A stretch of DNA of 64,000 bases. It comes from Nymphaea colorata. Taxonomy: Eukaryota > Streptophyta > Magnoliopsida > Nymphaeales > Nymphaeaceae. Below, piece after piece: positions 32,340 to 44,461 of this stretch; within the stretch, counting starts at the first letter, position 1, and every line of letters begins with the position of its first letter. A program made the translations under genes and the position numbers. The stretch covers positions 6,191,500 to 6,255,499 of the forward strand of contig NC_045149.1 in NCBI RefSeq assembly GCF_008831285.2. Reading direction: 5' to 3'. The notes under the pieces were generated by a model. It was not told the DNA's origin. It searched no databases and saw only the letters and a list, made by a program, of their open reading frames with translations.

Positions 32340-34092
32340 TTGTGTGAACTGCTTCCATCACAAGGTTGGATGTGCTCCTGTAAACCCATATGGGAGTGGA
32401 GTGCCTATGGTAATCATGGCTACTGCCACCTTCCCATGGTCATGAAATGGATTCCTTAATACCTCAGGGAGGCTATCATCACCAATCTTGAGACCCTTGT
32501 TGATGAAATATTGGATAACATTTTTTAGAAAAAAACAATCCTTAGTGTCATGACCAAGGGCACGATGAAACTTACACAGTTTTTCTTTATCTCCTCCCAT
32601 CATTTTCGGAGGCTCTGATACTTTCAGCAAGACGATAGTTCCTTTGGCGAAGAGGTATTCTAGGATCTTCTCGTGAGATTGACTGAGAAGAGTGAATTTT
32701 CTATCATAACCCCAGCCTGGGCATTTGTTTTTCCTTTCATCATTGCCTTTGGGAAACTGCACGTTCTTCTTGTGACTAACTTCTTTGTCATGCTTATAAT
32801 TGTTGTCGTTGTCCTTTTGAATGTCGGCATTAGCTATGAAGTGTGCAGGCAACTGTGTCCTTCCTCCTTTCTTTCCATCTTCTTCGTACTTAGAAGCAAT
32901 GATTCCATCAAAATCACCTTCCTCAATTCCTTCCTCTATTGATTTTGCTTGTTCAATCAATTCGGCAAAGATCTTGATCGGAGCATTGCGGATGAGACTT
33001 TTCAAGGGCTCAGCAAGATTTTTCTTTGTGACTGACAAAGCTTGTGTTTCAGAAATGGGCTTCTTCAACTTGTTGCATTGAATTCTCCATTTTTGGATAA
33101 ATCATCGAGCCTTTTCTCCTTGTTTCTAATGGAGACTACAAATGTTACTGAGGGTTGGAGCCATAGGAGCGTTTTGCTCAAATCTTTCGACAAATATGTT
33201 AATCAATTTGTCAAATTCCTTTAGCTCGACTGGGTTGACATTTTCTTACCAATGTGTGGCGGTGCCTTCAAGACTTCTTGAAAAATAGCGAAACAAAATT
33301 TTTTTATTTATCTGGATTTTGTAGCAATCATTGAAGAAGGTTGAAAGATGAACATGTGGGCAGGTGGTTCTATCATATCTGATGATCTTCTTAGGCAAGC
33401 CTTTCACGCCTTCGTTCCCTTCAATACCAAGGTAGTAATTCTCACATAAGTATGAGCATTTTCCTTTTTTCCTAAGTTCAAGATTGTTCACTCTTTTCTC
33501 CATTTCATAAAACTTGCGCTTAGTCAGACTTTTATCATCACTTGATTCGACTAATTCTTGCCCTTGATCTCCTTTACTTTCTCTACAGAACTCTCACTGT
33601 CCGAGCTGCTGCTGGGGATGTACTTCTTTGTCTTTCTACCTTTTTTGGTGGGCTTTCTCTTTCTTCTGGGTTTCTCTTCCGAACTTCCAGTGGTGATAGA
33701 GCTAGGCGAGCTGTTTTCCAATGTAGTTTCTTTTCCCTACTTGCTTCTCTTTGTTATCTTTTTCTTCTTGAAAGGAAGCAGTTCGGGTTTTTCCTCCTTA
33801 CTACTTGCTGAATCTGAACCCAAATGATCTTCATCCCGATCTGTAGGAGAAGCTTTGTTTTTTTTTTTCTCTTCTGCTTGGCAGCTTTTTCAATTTCTGA
33901 TTCTGGAGTAACCATCAGGGCCTTTTGTTCTTCTTGTTCCCTTAGAAATCGCTCCATGAACAACCGGAACATGTGGTAGCCTTCTGGCTCAATTGCTGGG
34001 AGGCCAAGTATTTCTGGCCTAAGCTCGAAAGATTCATTCTGAGGAGCCCGTTTAACTTGCGATCTAGTTTCCACCATCTTGTTGGCTTTCAA
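32340..34092 (-). pseudogene. Gypsy-2 gag, broken
   Basis: The start is at 34092 or the second Met at 34077 (MVETRSQVKRAPQNESF), a typical plant Gypsy gag opening (MVxTRSQ). This is followed by a Lys-rich stretch and, after breaks, the capsid segment ending YFSRSLEGTATHW (frame 33503-33246). The 236-codon frame 33068-32358 covers the capsid C-terminus and the zinc knuckle-like motif CKFHRALGHDTKDCFFLKN, the CxxH...H...C form found in Tat-type gag. At least two frame changes interrupt it, near 33755 and 33240. Confidence 0.8.
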
Positions 34093-34265
34093 GTATTCAC
34101 CTTTGTGATACAGGAAAATGAAGAGTCATTGGAAAGAAATGATGAAAAAATGAAGGTTCATATTGCATTAAGAGTTTTTAAAAGTTACATTCAAAGAAAA
34201 CGCTAACAAGGATGACAACGATTGAAAACGATATAAGGAGTACAAAGTTGACAACATAAACTTTT

Positions 34266-35512
34266 AAGGAATGATAGATGGTGGTCGGTTGGCATTCCAC
34301 CACTCGGCATATTCCTTCTTTACCACTAGGCCTGCGAACCAAGTGTATGTTATCTGTACCTTCCATTCCTATCGAGCTACTCTAAACAATGCCGCCCATT
34401 GAAAAAAACTAGGTCGAATTCAGGAATGGTTCCGATTGGTGTATGCAAAGAAACCATCTTCTGCTTTTGAGAGAATTGTCTCATGCATCTATCAGCACAA
34501 TAATCAACTATGAAATAAGGTCCCAAGAGTGTGGTATGCCCATGATGATGGTGAGTGTATCGAGGCGGACCCTGATGACGATCACATTAGTCTTAAATGA
34601 TCTCATCTCCATCCAGATGCTCGATCAAATGGCAATATTGTTCTAAGATTGTCAATGCTCCATCAGTGTTTCTGAATAGACTGGCATGGGGTCCCGCGTG
34701 CTTGAGAAACCACAATTGCAAAGCATATGTGCATCCTTCAATGAAATCAACGTCTCCAATGATGAAGCGAGTGAGTCCTCGATAGAGAAAAGCTAAGGTT
34801 GTCATTGCTAGTGAAAGTGTCGGGTTCCACTGTGCTCCCATATCCAAAAAAGTTGGGCAATACGAACGTCTAGGAGGTCACTTCCAACGGTGAAAAGGGT
34901 CATTCCCACTGTACAGAGCATCATACAATGTTTAATTTTTCCTATGGCATTTTGAAGTAAAGTGAGGGTAAGTCCTCGATAGAGAAAAACTAAGGCTATC
35001 ATTGCTAGTGACAAGTGTCAGGTCCCAATGTGCCCCCATATCCGAAAAAGTTGGGCAATACGAACGTCTAGGAGGTCACTTCCATCGGTGAAAATGGTCA
35101 CTCCCATTGTGCAGAGCATCATACAATGTTTAATTTTTCCTATGGCTTTTTGAGGTAAAGTGAAAGGTTCAACATAGGCTCCAAATTCTTTATGCAAGTT
35201 TTTCAGGTTGATGCTTTGGCTCTCATAGTTTTCTACTAGAGGCCAAGCTTTTCGTCCAGTAAAGTGACCTATAAGGTCATTTGCATTAACTTTGATCGGG
35301 TTCATGAGGAATTGTTTCTCCAATTGATCATTTGGATCACAAGTTGGGGTGATGAGGTCTAGTATTTCATCAAATTCATCTAATAACACTGTCATTTCTC
35401 CCCATAGAAACCAAAAAGAGGAGGTCCTTGGGTTCCATCGCTCGGCAATTACATACACCAAATTTCCATTCACTGTTTGCATTCCTCCGACTCCACAGTC
35501 TCTAACCCACAT
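34266..35512 (-). pseudogene. Plant-mobile-domain-like extra ORF of Gypsy-2, broken
   Basis: This ORF lies between the primer site and gag, in the same orientation as gag. Frame 35512-35018 (164 codons) contains AERWNPRTSSFWFLWGEMTV followed by LLDEFDEIL, the opening of plant mobile domain (PMD) proteins (F-x-x-x-E-M-T-x-T-L-E-D/E). Frame 34847-34593 carries LAMTTLAFLYRGLTR and GCTYALQLWFLKH, which match the later PMD segment. A last piece with EYAEWWNANRP ends near 34266. A 197-bp tandem duplication (34772-35164) shifts the frame. PMD ORFs are known in plants as host MAIL/MAIN-type genes and inside Gypsy and Mutator elements. Their role in the element is not established. Confidence 0.6.
34772..35164. 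repeat. 197-bp tandem duplication inside the PMD-like ORF
   Basis: Two adjacent copies of about 197 bp, with the shared landmark CATTGCTAGTG at 34803 and 35000 and GTCCTCGATAGAG at 34775 and 34972. The copies differ at many positions, so the event is old. 197 is not a multiple of three, so it shifts the frame. Confidence 0.85.
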
Positions 35513-36445
35513 TCTTCAAAGTAAGAGGAAACATCCGAGAGAAGGTGGGATGCCAAGACCAATATCATTCGAGAGCCAAAGGTTTAGACTCAAGAGAGAT
35601 GTAAGTAGACCGTTCGCGTCCTTCCCCAAAACGAATGCAATCATAAGGGAAGGTAACACCACGTTGGAAAGAATACATCTTGAATGATGACTCTGAAGAG
35701 TAGATATTAAATTAGTAAAAAAGATTGATTAGGTTGACAAAGACAATATAAAGTAGAGGTATGTAATGAGCTTGTAAAACATCACATAAGGTTTTATGCG
35801 CATCCATATGTCATTTGAAATAATTTTGGACAAAATGGATATGGAGACCTAATTGAGATAATTTTGTGTCACGATAATCTAATGTCAAGTTATGCTCATA
35901 TACTTTAGCTGAATGGCTTAGTACTAGTATAGATTCTTCCTTAGGTAACTAAGGGTAGATTTCATCAACTTCTTTTTCATTAGTCGTCGTTATACCACAA
36001 ATTACCACTCATGGTACTAACAAAAGTGCTTTCCCACCCAAGGTGTGGTCCAGTTGTAAGGCTTAGTCATGTGCTACCGCCTAAGAGCAAGCCCAGCAAC
36101 ACGATGATCGGAACAAATAGGTATAAGAAATTTTTGAAATATGAGAAATCATGCTAAATCGGTTGTCTCTAATGCAATGTTACCTAAGATGATGATTAAA
36201 ATAAATGAAATAGCAAATATTGTTTTCAAACAAGTCTTAAATTTAGGAGGGTTGTATTTGATACTAGATCTAAGTAAACACGATTGATCCTCCTCAATAA
36301 GACTTACATGCAAGAAAACAAACACAATCATCAAGCAATGTAATGATATGCCTCAAGGTTAAAGTAGGGACATGTTTTATCATCGGCAATATATGAGATG
36401 TTCAAGTTAGTGAAAATGCATCAATTATAATCATAGAAGATGACG

Positions 36446-36464
36446 GGTCCCATCTCAGTCGCCA
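36446..36464 (-). other. Gypsy-2 primer binding site
   Basis: The minus strand reads TGGCGACTGAGATGGGACC, two bases after the 5' LTR end. It resembles the TGGCGACT...TGGGGAC sites of Tat/Ogre-type elements, which are usually assigned to an arginine tRNA. Sequence from here to 35512 is the untranslated leader and shows no other feature. Confidence 0.75.
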
Positions 36465-36466
36465 TC

Positions 36467-38838
36467 TGTTTGCATCTCCAAAATTTGGTATTGGTTTGGA
36501 GTGCTCCAAAAAAATGAATTTTGTTTTGAAAATGAGATAAAGGAAATCGCTCGTCGGTATGAGGATCGACCGTTTCCGGTGCCTTTACCGTGGGTAATCA
36601 ATCCAAGGGCTACGTTTATTATTAATGCATTTCATTTTGGCTTAAATATCTTTTCATTCTATATGCGGTGTAGAAAAATATTGAAAATTTGATGTTTCAA
36701 ACTTTTGAAAAGATTCTTGAACAATTACTTGAGAATATGAAATATTTTATAGAAAACTAGAATTGAGAAATCTTTATAAATATCATTTGGAAAGCTTAAG
36801 AAATCATTTTGAAGTCACTTTAGTGTTCTCTTAAGACTTTAAGTAGGTTTGAGATTTTGCTGTAATTCAGTTACTACCTATCTAGATCTTCATCCCATCT
36901 TGCTTAAGTTCTTTGGAGAGGTGTTTGTAGTCATAAGTGATATTAAGTGAATATGAATGTATGAATGCATTGATCATATATGATTAGAAGAGAATAAAGC
37001 ATTTCTACCATAACATTCATCTAAAACCATTCCTACCATAACATACAACTAATATTTTTGTTTTGATAACTTTCATAAATAAGAATGAAAAGTTTTTGAA
37101 AATGAATTGGGGTTGTAGACCATCAAGCATGAATTCAATATTGGATCATTACTTGATTTTTTGTCGTAGTAAAGTCGGTAAATAAAAAAATCTTGAGAGG
37201 AAAATATTAAAAAGAATGGAAAAGATGAAATACTCTCATAAAAAAAAAAAGAAAAAGAGAGAGAGATAGAAAAACATATACATCTAAGTGTACATACCAT
37301 CACATATATGCATATATGAAAGTTTGTAAAAAATGATATTGATATGAATAGAAAGAGAGATTTTAGAAAAAAAGATAAATACATATACATACGTATATGT
37401 GTATGTATAAAAAAATTTGTAAGGGAAGATATTTGTTTTGAAAAGAGAAATAAAAGATTCTAAAAAGAGAAAATAGAACACATATATACATGTATTCAGG
37501 TATGTATGAAAATTTGTAAAATATAAAAACGTAGAGAGAGAATGAAGAAACTAATCACATGCACATATATGAATATAACATGTATATACATACATATTTT
37601 CATGAGATTAAAAATCAAGACATGACTTGAGATAACCGACTTTAAGTTTAATGTAGATCAAAGGAGAGTTTGGGCTCATGTAAGAGTCTAAGTTAAGTCT
37701 CAAAGCCACATTAGAGAGAGTTCTTTTGAAAATATTTTGGAAAGCATGATTTCAAATATATGAACATAAAACATACTTATTTCATTTGTTACGAGGAAAT
37801 ATCTTCTACCGTTGGTTCCTAATAAGATGATTAAAAATGAAACTAACGCAAGATGATATGCAAATGCATATTAACATGTACATATTTTTGAGGGTCTTCC
37901 TTGGTTTGCACAAGTCTCAACCTCTAAAATTAGCATAAGAATAATGAGCCCTAAACCCAAATCTCATTCTCACTGTGCATTCACATATAAATGAAAAATC
38001 AACCAACTATACATGGATAATATCTTGAAACAAAGCAATATTTAAGGAAAAAGAGAGAGCATGATTCAATCATAAAATGAAATATCATCTCACCTTCTCA
38101 TGCTCCCGGTACACTTGAGCATAACTTTTGACACTAAAGTAGAGATTCAAGAGCTATCTTATATGGTCATGGGGAGATGAAGAGGAGAGGAAATGAGAGA
38201 AGCAAAACAAGACTATATTCAAGAAAAGAGATAACATGATTCAATCATAAAATGAAATATTACTTCACCTTCTCATGCTCTCGGTGCACTCAAGAATAGC
38301 TTCTTGACTCTAAAATAAATATTTTAAAGCTATCTTGTATGGCCATGGGGAGACGAAGAAGGGAAGAAAAAGAGGTGATGAAGAGGAGGGCTCCAAGTAA
38401 TCTTCGTACTCCCTTGAAGAGTTGTAGCTTGATGAAACTTGCTCCAAGTTGGAGAAGGAGAAGAAAAATGAGAAGGAATGAAGAAGAGGGAAATAGACGA
38501 AGAAAGCTAAAAACTCTAAGTCCTCAAGAGAGCTAAAATGAAACTTGTACCTTGATTAAGCTTACTCCAAGTTGGTTCAGTTGGTTGTTGACTCGTTCTG
38601 ATGCACGACTTAGGCTTAAAAACCTATTTTGGCGTGAGAATAAGACCTTAAAACAAAGGGCGGGTCCATGCACGTGTGATACTCAAATTTTGTAGTTTCA
38701 AACTTGATTCGAATTTTGGGTTTGAAATGCTTGATTTGGATCTGAACTTGGGTTTTAGATCTAATTTGGGTCGCAAAAATTGGGTTCTGTGTTTTGGTAA
38801 AAAAGTGTAGCATTTTAGAAAAAATTGGGGTGATTACA
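36467..38838 (-). repeat. Gypsy-2 5' LTR, 2372 bp
   Basis: Starts (plus strand) TGTTTGCATC and ends GGTGATTACA, matching the 3' LTR at 22072-25039 with many scattered differences. It lacks the roughly 600-bp block present near 24200-24770. It contains repeated CATATATATGTATATA-like AT-rich stretches, as does the other LTR. Confidence 0.85.
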
Positions 38839-38843
38839 AGGAT
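38839..38843. repeat. Gypsy-2 target-site duplication, right copy
   Basis: AGGAT, identical to 22067-22071 at the other end of the element. Confidence 0.85.
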
Positions 38844-39992
38844 GTGTTATATTATTTTCACATACATTCTTTGATCGTTTCTCTTTTTTAAATACTTATT
38901 TAAAACAACTAGTTTATCAACTAAATAAAATTTGTATGAAGTTGTATTTTTGTGCAAATGATATATTTGAGTAATTGGACAAATAGTTTTCTCAATAAAC
39001 AAGTTTATCATATGATTTGTATTTTTTTCACAAGTTATTCATATTACTTTCATACTTTTTTCATACTAACTGTGCATATTGAACATTGATTTGTCTATTG
39101 TTAAATGATAACATATTTTAATTGAGTAACCTATTATTTCATTATGATCACTTATTAAGAATTATTAAATTAGGTGGCCCATATTATTTTTCATTTAAAA
39201 AAACATTATTTAATAATTATTTTTCATTTCATTGAGTTGTATGAAATAATTTGCATTATATCCTTTAAAAAAGTGTTCAATGATGTCAAACCTTCATTAG
39301 CTCCACATCATCACTAACTCTTTGGGTTAATCCTCTTTGCTTTATTGTAATAGCTGTTTTTTTACACAAAATTTGTTTCATTTAATCAAATGATATATCA
39401 GATAATTTATTAAATAAAAAAATTTGTTGTTTTCTTACTAGTTAAAGGTTTTTGTTTTTAAATTTATGAATTATGTGTTATATATCGAATACCTAATACT
39501 TTTGGACAAATTATTTGAATATACAACATAATTTACTTAATTGATTAAATAAGTAATTGATAATTTGATAAATAAAACTTTTTTATAAGTTCAACAGGTT
39601 TTTCATATTAAACATATTTATTTGAAATGAATTTTCATATTTTAAAAAATGCCTATTTTGTTGAAATTTCTTGATTGAAGTGTTTTTATTATTTTCAATT
39701 AAACAAATACATTATTTAAGATATCCTACTTAGTTGATGCCTTAACTATAATAGTTTGTTTGATTACACCAAAATGTTTAATTAAATACAATATTAATTA
39801 ATTAGTTTTATATGATATAGTTTTAAATATTTTAAGTTAAATGGTGCATATGGTAACTATAAGGATATTATTATATGCAACTCCATGAAAGTCATTAGCT
39901 CTTAATCAGATTATACCTTCATATAAAATTTATTTTCTTCATGTGCCATGCTAAGTTTGTGCATTTGGCTAAACCTTTTGTGCAAAAATCCC
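38844..39992. other. AT-rich intergenic sequence
   Basis: Very AT-rich sequence with no recognisable gene, RNA or transposon termini. Confidence 0.5.
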
Positions 39993-40062
39993 ACCATTGT
40001 CATAGGTTGCAACTTCAAAACTATCCTACCATTGTCATAGGTTGCAACTTCAAAACCTTATA
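39993..40062. repeat. 35-bp tandem duplication
   Basis: Two copies with the landmark ACCATTGTCATAGGTTGCA at 39993 and 40028, nearly identical, so probably recent compared with neighbouring sequence. Confidence 0.85.
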
Positions 40063-40320
40063 GGATTCAGGGTTCGGATTCGAATATTAAGTTACATGAT
40101 TCAGATATCAGCTCTCGTGTTTCGAATTTGAATATCAAGTTACAATTCGGATTCAGATATCAACTCACGGTTCAGATTCGGATATTAAGTTACAGGATTC
40201 GGATATCAGCTCTCACAGTTTGGATTCGGATATCAAGTTACAATTCGAATTCGGATATTAATGCACAGTTTACATTCGGATATCAGGTTATACTTTGAAT
40301 TCAAATATATACTTATTAAG
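40063..40320. repeat. Degenerate minisatellite with GGATTCGGATATC core
   Basis: About seven to eight units of roughly 33 bp built on ATTCGGATATCAAGTTACA variants. A longer period of 98 bp (three units) is visible from ATTAAG at 40086 and 40184. No coding content. Confidence 0.7.
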
Positions 40321-40549
40321 ATAGTTAGTATCTGATCGAAATATTTATTTAAAACTGAATCTGAATTTGTATCTGATCGGATGTTATTTCTTAAATTTGA
40401 ATCCGTCTTAATCGGATGTCAAATTGCTTAACATATCCAATTTTTTAAAAGCAATTTGAATGGATATCTGGTTCAAATCCGATCCGTTGACATCCCTACT
40501 TGTGTCTCACCCTCACTGTTATCAACACTACTATTGCAGTTATAGGTTA

Positions 40550-43356
40550 GGGCCCGTTTGATGGCCTGACTGTAGCAAAGAGAAAAAATTCAAAATTTTA
40601 AAATATTTCTGGTTTATCAAATGCAGAAATATATTTTTAACCGTTAACGCATTTCACAAAAAAAAAAATCCAGAAATATCTTTCCAACGCAAGAGGTGGA
40701 GAAATGTTTCCAGAAAAAATGTTTTGCCCGTTAGGGCATAAATTCATCGTGCATCAGGCTCCGCTCGTCTTCCTCGATGCTTCATCCTCTGCTGCTGCCT
40801 CACAGGAGGAAGAGATTGAAGCGGTGTTCTCATCCGTCCGACGAAGGTCTTCGTTCCTCTCTGAAAATCCTCCATCTCTTATTTTCTAGTTCTCTTATGC
40901 AGTCTGACGAAGCGGAACAAGAAGGACGGCACGAAGAGGAGGCACAAATCATCCTGTCGATCTTCCGGAGACAACGATAAGTTTATTTTCTATTTTTATT
41001 AAATTCCCAACTTCTGTCGCTCCTCACCATTGATTCCCCATAGAAGCTTCTTTGTCGACTTCTTTCATTTTCCACTATGTCATCTTTGTGAGAAGATTCC
41101 ATCCCCTCTAAACGCGGTAATCCTATCCTTTGTTCCTTATATCCAGTAAGGTAACAGCTGATTGGTCTCCTCAAAAATCCGAACCCACACGTTTGTTGGC
41201 ATAAAGCCCAATTTCTCTGTTCAAGGGACAGCAATCCTCTGCAGAGTTGTATATTCTCTTGTGGAGTCTGTTGTTCTCATTGTCTTTGGTGAATCTGCCT
41301 CCAGACTGTTCGACGATTTGGAATTCCTGCTTTGCTGATTTGGTGGGTCTTTTTTTATGGCTTTGAATCGTGGTGTTGAATGTGGAATTTGATGGAATTC
41401 ACTGGTTTTCTTGGAGTGGGTTTAGGGTTGATGGTGGCGCTGTTTGCTTTTGAATGTGTTAATGAGATTTTGGGAATTTTTAGTTTAACTTCTTTCGTTT
41501 GTGTTAGATGTTCTTTTTGACATATTTTCTTGTTCAATGGTAGTTGAATTATCTGATCATTGTTTGTTTTGTGTTTCTTGAGTTCTGATTACGGTCTTGG
41601 CTTATTCCCTTTGTTTGTTGATTTTGGCGACTCTCACTGAATTCCTTCACATTTCGTTGAAACCATTTTGCTGAAGTTCGTGGACTGAACTGTTATTCAG
41701 TTTTTTGTTGGAATCAGGGGTTAAACCTTACCCTTGCTATCGTTGATCACAAGGTTTTGTGAAGTCAGTCTCTGGTTTGGCGTACCAAAACAAGTGGGGT
41801 TTTTCCATTTCCTTTTTGGTGCTGCTTGTTGTATTGGGTGGTGCTGGATTTTGCGTAATGGAGGATGGGACTCCCGAAAGGTTTGTTCTTGGAAAGCAAT
41901 CATCTCCTGCTCCAGAATCTAAGAACAACGAAGTATCAACAGAGACTGAAATGTCTGACGAAATTGAACCTCACTTTCTGTTGTAGTGAGCTTTTGATTT
42001 CTCTAGGATTAGTTTCATAGGGAAATGTTGTGAGATGATCAGTGGCCCAATTTCAGACAGGTGATGTATGGTAAATTGTAATCAGTCAGATTTAATTGAG
42101 GAAACAGGAAGTTGTGGTTAGCATTTAGCAGACTTTTCTCAGTGATGGAGCTGTCGCTCTCCAAAGTCTGTAGATCTGTAACAACATTCTTGCTACACAA
42201 ACCCAATAATTAAAAGATCAAGCAGACCAAGTTGGGATTTAGTCAACTGATCTTCACCTTGAGATGGTTTTGTTGGTTCACAGCAGCGGTGCAGGATGTG
42301 ACTGCTTTAATTTTCAGCTTCCGCTTTTAATTCTCAATTTCTTTTTATACTATTACATATAATCGGATGAATTCATCCTTATCCGTTCCTTTACTTATAA
42401 CCACAACCTTAACCTTTGTATTATTTTGTATTCATCTTCATATCCTCCCAGCTTGCCCACCATTTCAAACGTTCCTACAATCACTGCAAAATAACAGCAG
42501 CTGCAGACAGGTGATGTATCGTAAAATTTACCTGTAGTTGTTAGGTGTTGTTAATTGAGGTGAGGCAATGCCTGTGCTTTTTCGTCTAGAAATTATTTTG
42601 CCCGTGCTTGCATTTGAATTTTTCCCCCATTATCAGCACGTTGAAGATGAAAAGAGATGGGAGTCGGTCAATTGCACTGCTGCTGCTGCTGACGCTTCTA
42701 GCACGAGCCATTTGGCGTGGAACGTAGTAGAGGAATCTTGTACTTTGGGCCTTTCTACATTACTAGTGTGGTATCTATGTTCGTAGTTAGCTTCCTGTAG
42801 ATATATATCTATTCTCTGGAATTTGTATTCCATCACAACGCCACATTTTAGAGATCTTTGTCTCCCTCTCTACAGATTATGTGCTGGTTGCAACAATGAA
42901 ATAGGTCATCACCGCTTCCTGAATTGCATGGGTTCACTTTGACATCCAGAATGTTTTCGCTATTATTATTGCAATCAGCCCATATATGAAATTTATGGTG
43001 GTGGTATTATTATTTCCATCTATTGTTTTCGCTATTATTATTGAATTTGTGGCTATTTTTTGTATGCAGCACTCTAATGTTGCACAGGTTCTATACTATC
43101 TCTCTTTATATCAAAAGATTATGTAAATCTGGAAATATGTTTCCTTATTATCAAACTAAAAAATAGTTTTCTGAAAATCTGAAAATATATTTCTTTATCA
43201 TCAAATACAAAAATATATTTCTGAAAATATATTTCTCTGTCATCACATACACATCAAAATAGGAATTGAAAAGATCTTTCTCATTCATTTATTCGAAGAA
43301 ATATATTTCCAAAAATATATTTTCAATTCCAAATTTTCAGACCATCAAACGGCCCC
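40550..43356. mobile_element. PIF/Harbinger-like TIR transposon without transposase
   Basis: The left end is GGGCCCGTTTGATGG. The right end, reverse-complemented, is GGGGCCGTTTGATGG. Flanking TTA on both sides (40547-40549 and 43357-43359) is the PIF/Harbinger target duplication, and the TIR resembles the known PIF terminus GGGCCCGTTTG. However, TTATAGGT is also duplicated at 40540-40547 and 43357-43364, which would fit a hAT duplication if the left end started two bases earlier. Subterminal AAATATATTTCT repeats occur near both ends. The 2.8-kb interior holds no transposase but has sequence that looks like host gene DNA. Confidence 0.65.
41762..41986 (+). pseudogene. Exon-like small membrane protein fragment in the PIF-like element
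   Basis: The plus strand reads KSVSGLAYQNKWGFSISFLV, then LLVVLGGAGFCVMEDGTPER, and FVLGKQSSPAPESKN down to MSDEIEPHFLL and a stop. It has one clear hydrophobic segment (about residues 13-33) and an acidic tail. There is no ATG at the start; an in-frame stop at 41744 and an upstream AG suggest an exon preceded by an intron. I do not recognise the gene with certainty. T-rich sequence from 41281 to 41700 looks like plant intron. It probably represents a captured host gene. Confidence 0.4.
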
Positions 43357-43364
43357 TTATAGGT

Positions 43365-44456
43365 AAACTGCACTTTGTGAAAGATCATGACAATACTCAA
43401 GCTTACCACCAATCTAAGAGACATAAGTACAAAATGTTAGTTAAAACTGGAGAATGCTACCTGTTGTGTCTATCTTCGACCGTTGTGGTGACCACTCAAC
43501 ATCCAAACATGAGAAGTCATTTTGGCCATAATATCTAATAACTCCATACCTCAAATGTTTCACCTATAATGGACAAATCAAATGATAGAAATTAACCAAC
43601 AAACTTGAGTGTGATTAAAGGCCACTAGTGCATGTTTGCAAACCTCTGTGAGTCATATATTGCAAGCGGGGAATAGCCATTGTACGTTAGCACGTCAGTG
43701 GCTCACATGTACACATCAGCAGCTCCCATGTGCACATCGGCAACACACATGTGCATGTTTTCAGCCTACAAGTGCACACTTGACAAACACTAGCATATAA
43801 ATCTCATAAAGCTCTATGAAAAGCCAACCATGTGGGTTTGCAAAATGATAGTTCTAGAGTTGCCGATGGTCAACTATAAAAGATTTGCAACCGCCCATTG
43901 GTCAGAATGTTGGAGCAAACACTAATGTTGCTTTTTACAATGGTCAGCCATTACCAACTTGCGAAGACTGGCGACTTTGCTATCTTCAATGAGCATCCAC
44001 ATTGCTTGCAAGAGCTATCAAAGTATTCTTTGCCTCGAGTCTTTGCTAGTTAGCAGCATCACTAGTCTATACTACCAAAACAACATTCTTGTTGCTTGCA
44101 GACTATCAAAGTACACTTTGCCTTGCCTCTTTGCTAGTTAGCAGTGCCTCCAGTCTACAGTATCAAAACAACAACATTCATGTGGCAAGTTGATAATATT
44201 GATATTCCATCTATCTTCGAGCACACTCATGACTAGCCAATGGACCATTTTAAGGTATACTTTGTCAAAACGTCCCAACATTGTGTTGTGGGAAATATGG
44301 AGTATGTTTATGAGCCACCATCGAACTACCATGATGAAGACATTTTATAAAAAATGGAATGCTTCTGCGGATTTTTCCTTCTCCAATAGAAATTCACAAA
44401 GACTTCCACCCAAGGAGATCTCTGAAGTCTTTCAAGCAAAGCACCTTTCGACCAAA
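43365..44456. other. Unassigned sequence with short repeats
   Basis: No gene recognised. Around 43700-43790 there are degenerate CACATGTGCACATCGGCA-type repeats. An imperfect tandem repeat of about 90 bp starts at 44002 and 44092 (landmark TTGCTTGCA, CTTTGCTAGTTAGCAG). Confidence 0.5.
44002..44185. repeat. Imperfect tandem repeat, about 90-bp period
   Basis: Two copies sharing TTGCTTGCA, ACTTTGCC-type and CTTTGCTAGTTAGCAG segments, with scattered differences. Confidence 0.7.
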
Positions 44457-44461
44457 GAGAT
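44457..44461. repeat. Copia-3 target-site duplication, left copy
   Basis: GAGAT, repeated at 50191-50195 on the other side of the element. Confidence 0.85.

Larger units (their letters stand above)
22072..38838 (-). mobile_element. Gypsy-2: Tat-type Ty3/Gypsy retrotransposon with extra ORF, 16.8 kb
   Basis: Two LTRs (22072-25039 and 36467-38838) with TG...CA ends and a perfect 5-bp duplication, AGGAT. Minus-strand order from 5': primer site, extra plant-mobile-domain-like ORF, gag, protease, reverse transcriptase, RNase H, a second RNase H, integrase, and a 3' untranslated region with a tandem array. The second RNase H, the TGGCGACT-type primer site, the extra upstream ORF and the tandem 3' array together point to the Tat/Ogre-type group. 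The element is broken by many stops and by a hAT transposon at 29534-31881. Without that insert it would be about 14.4 kb. Confidence 0.88.
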
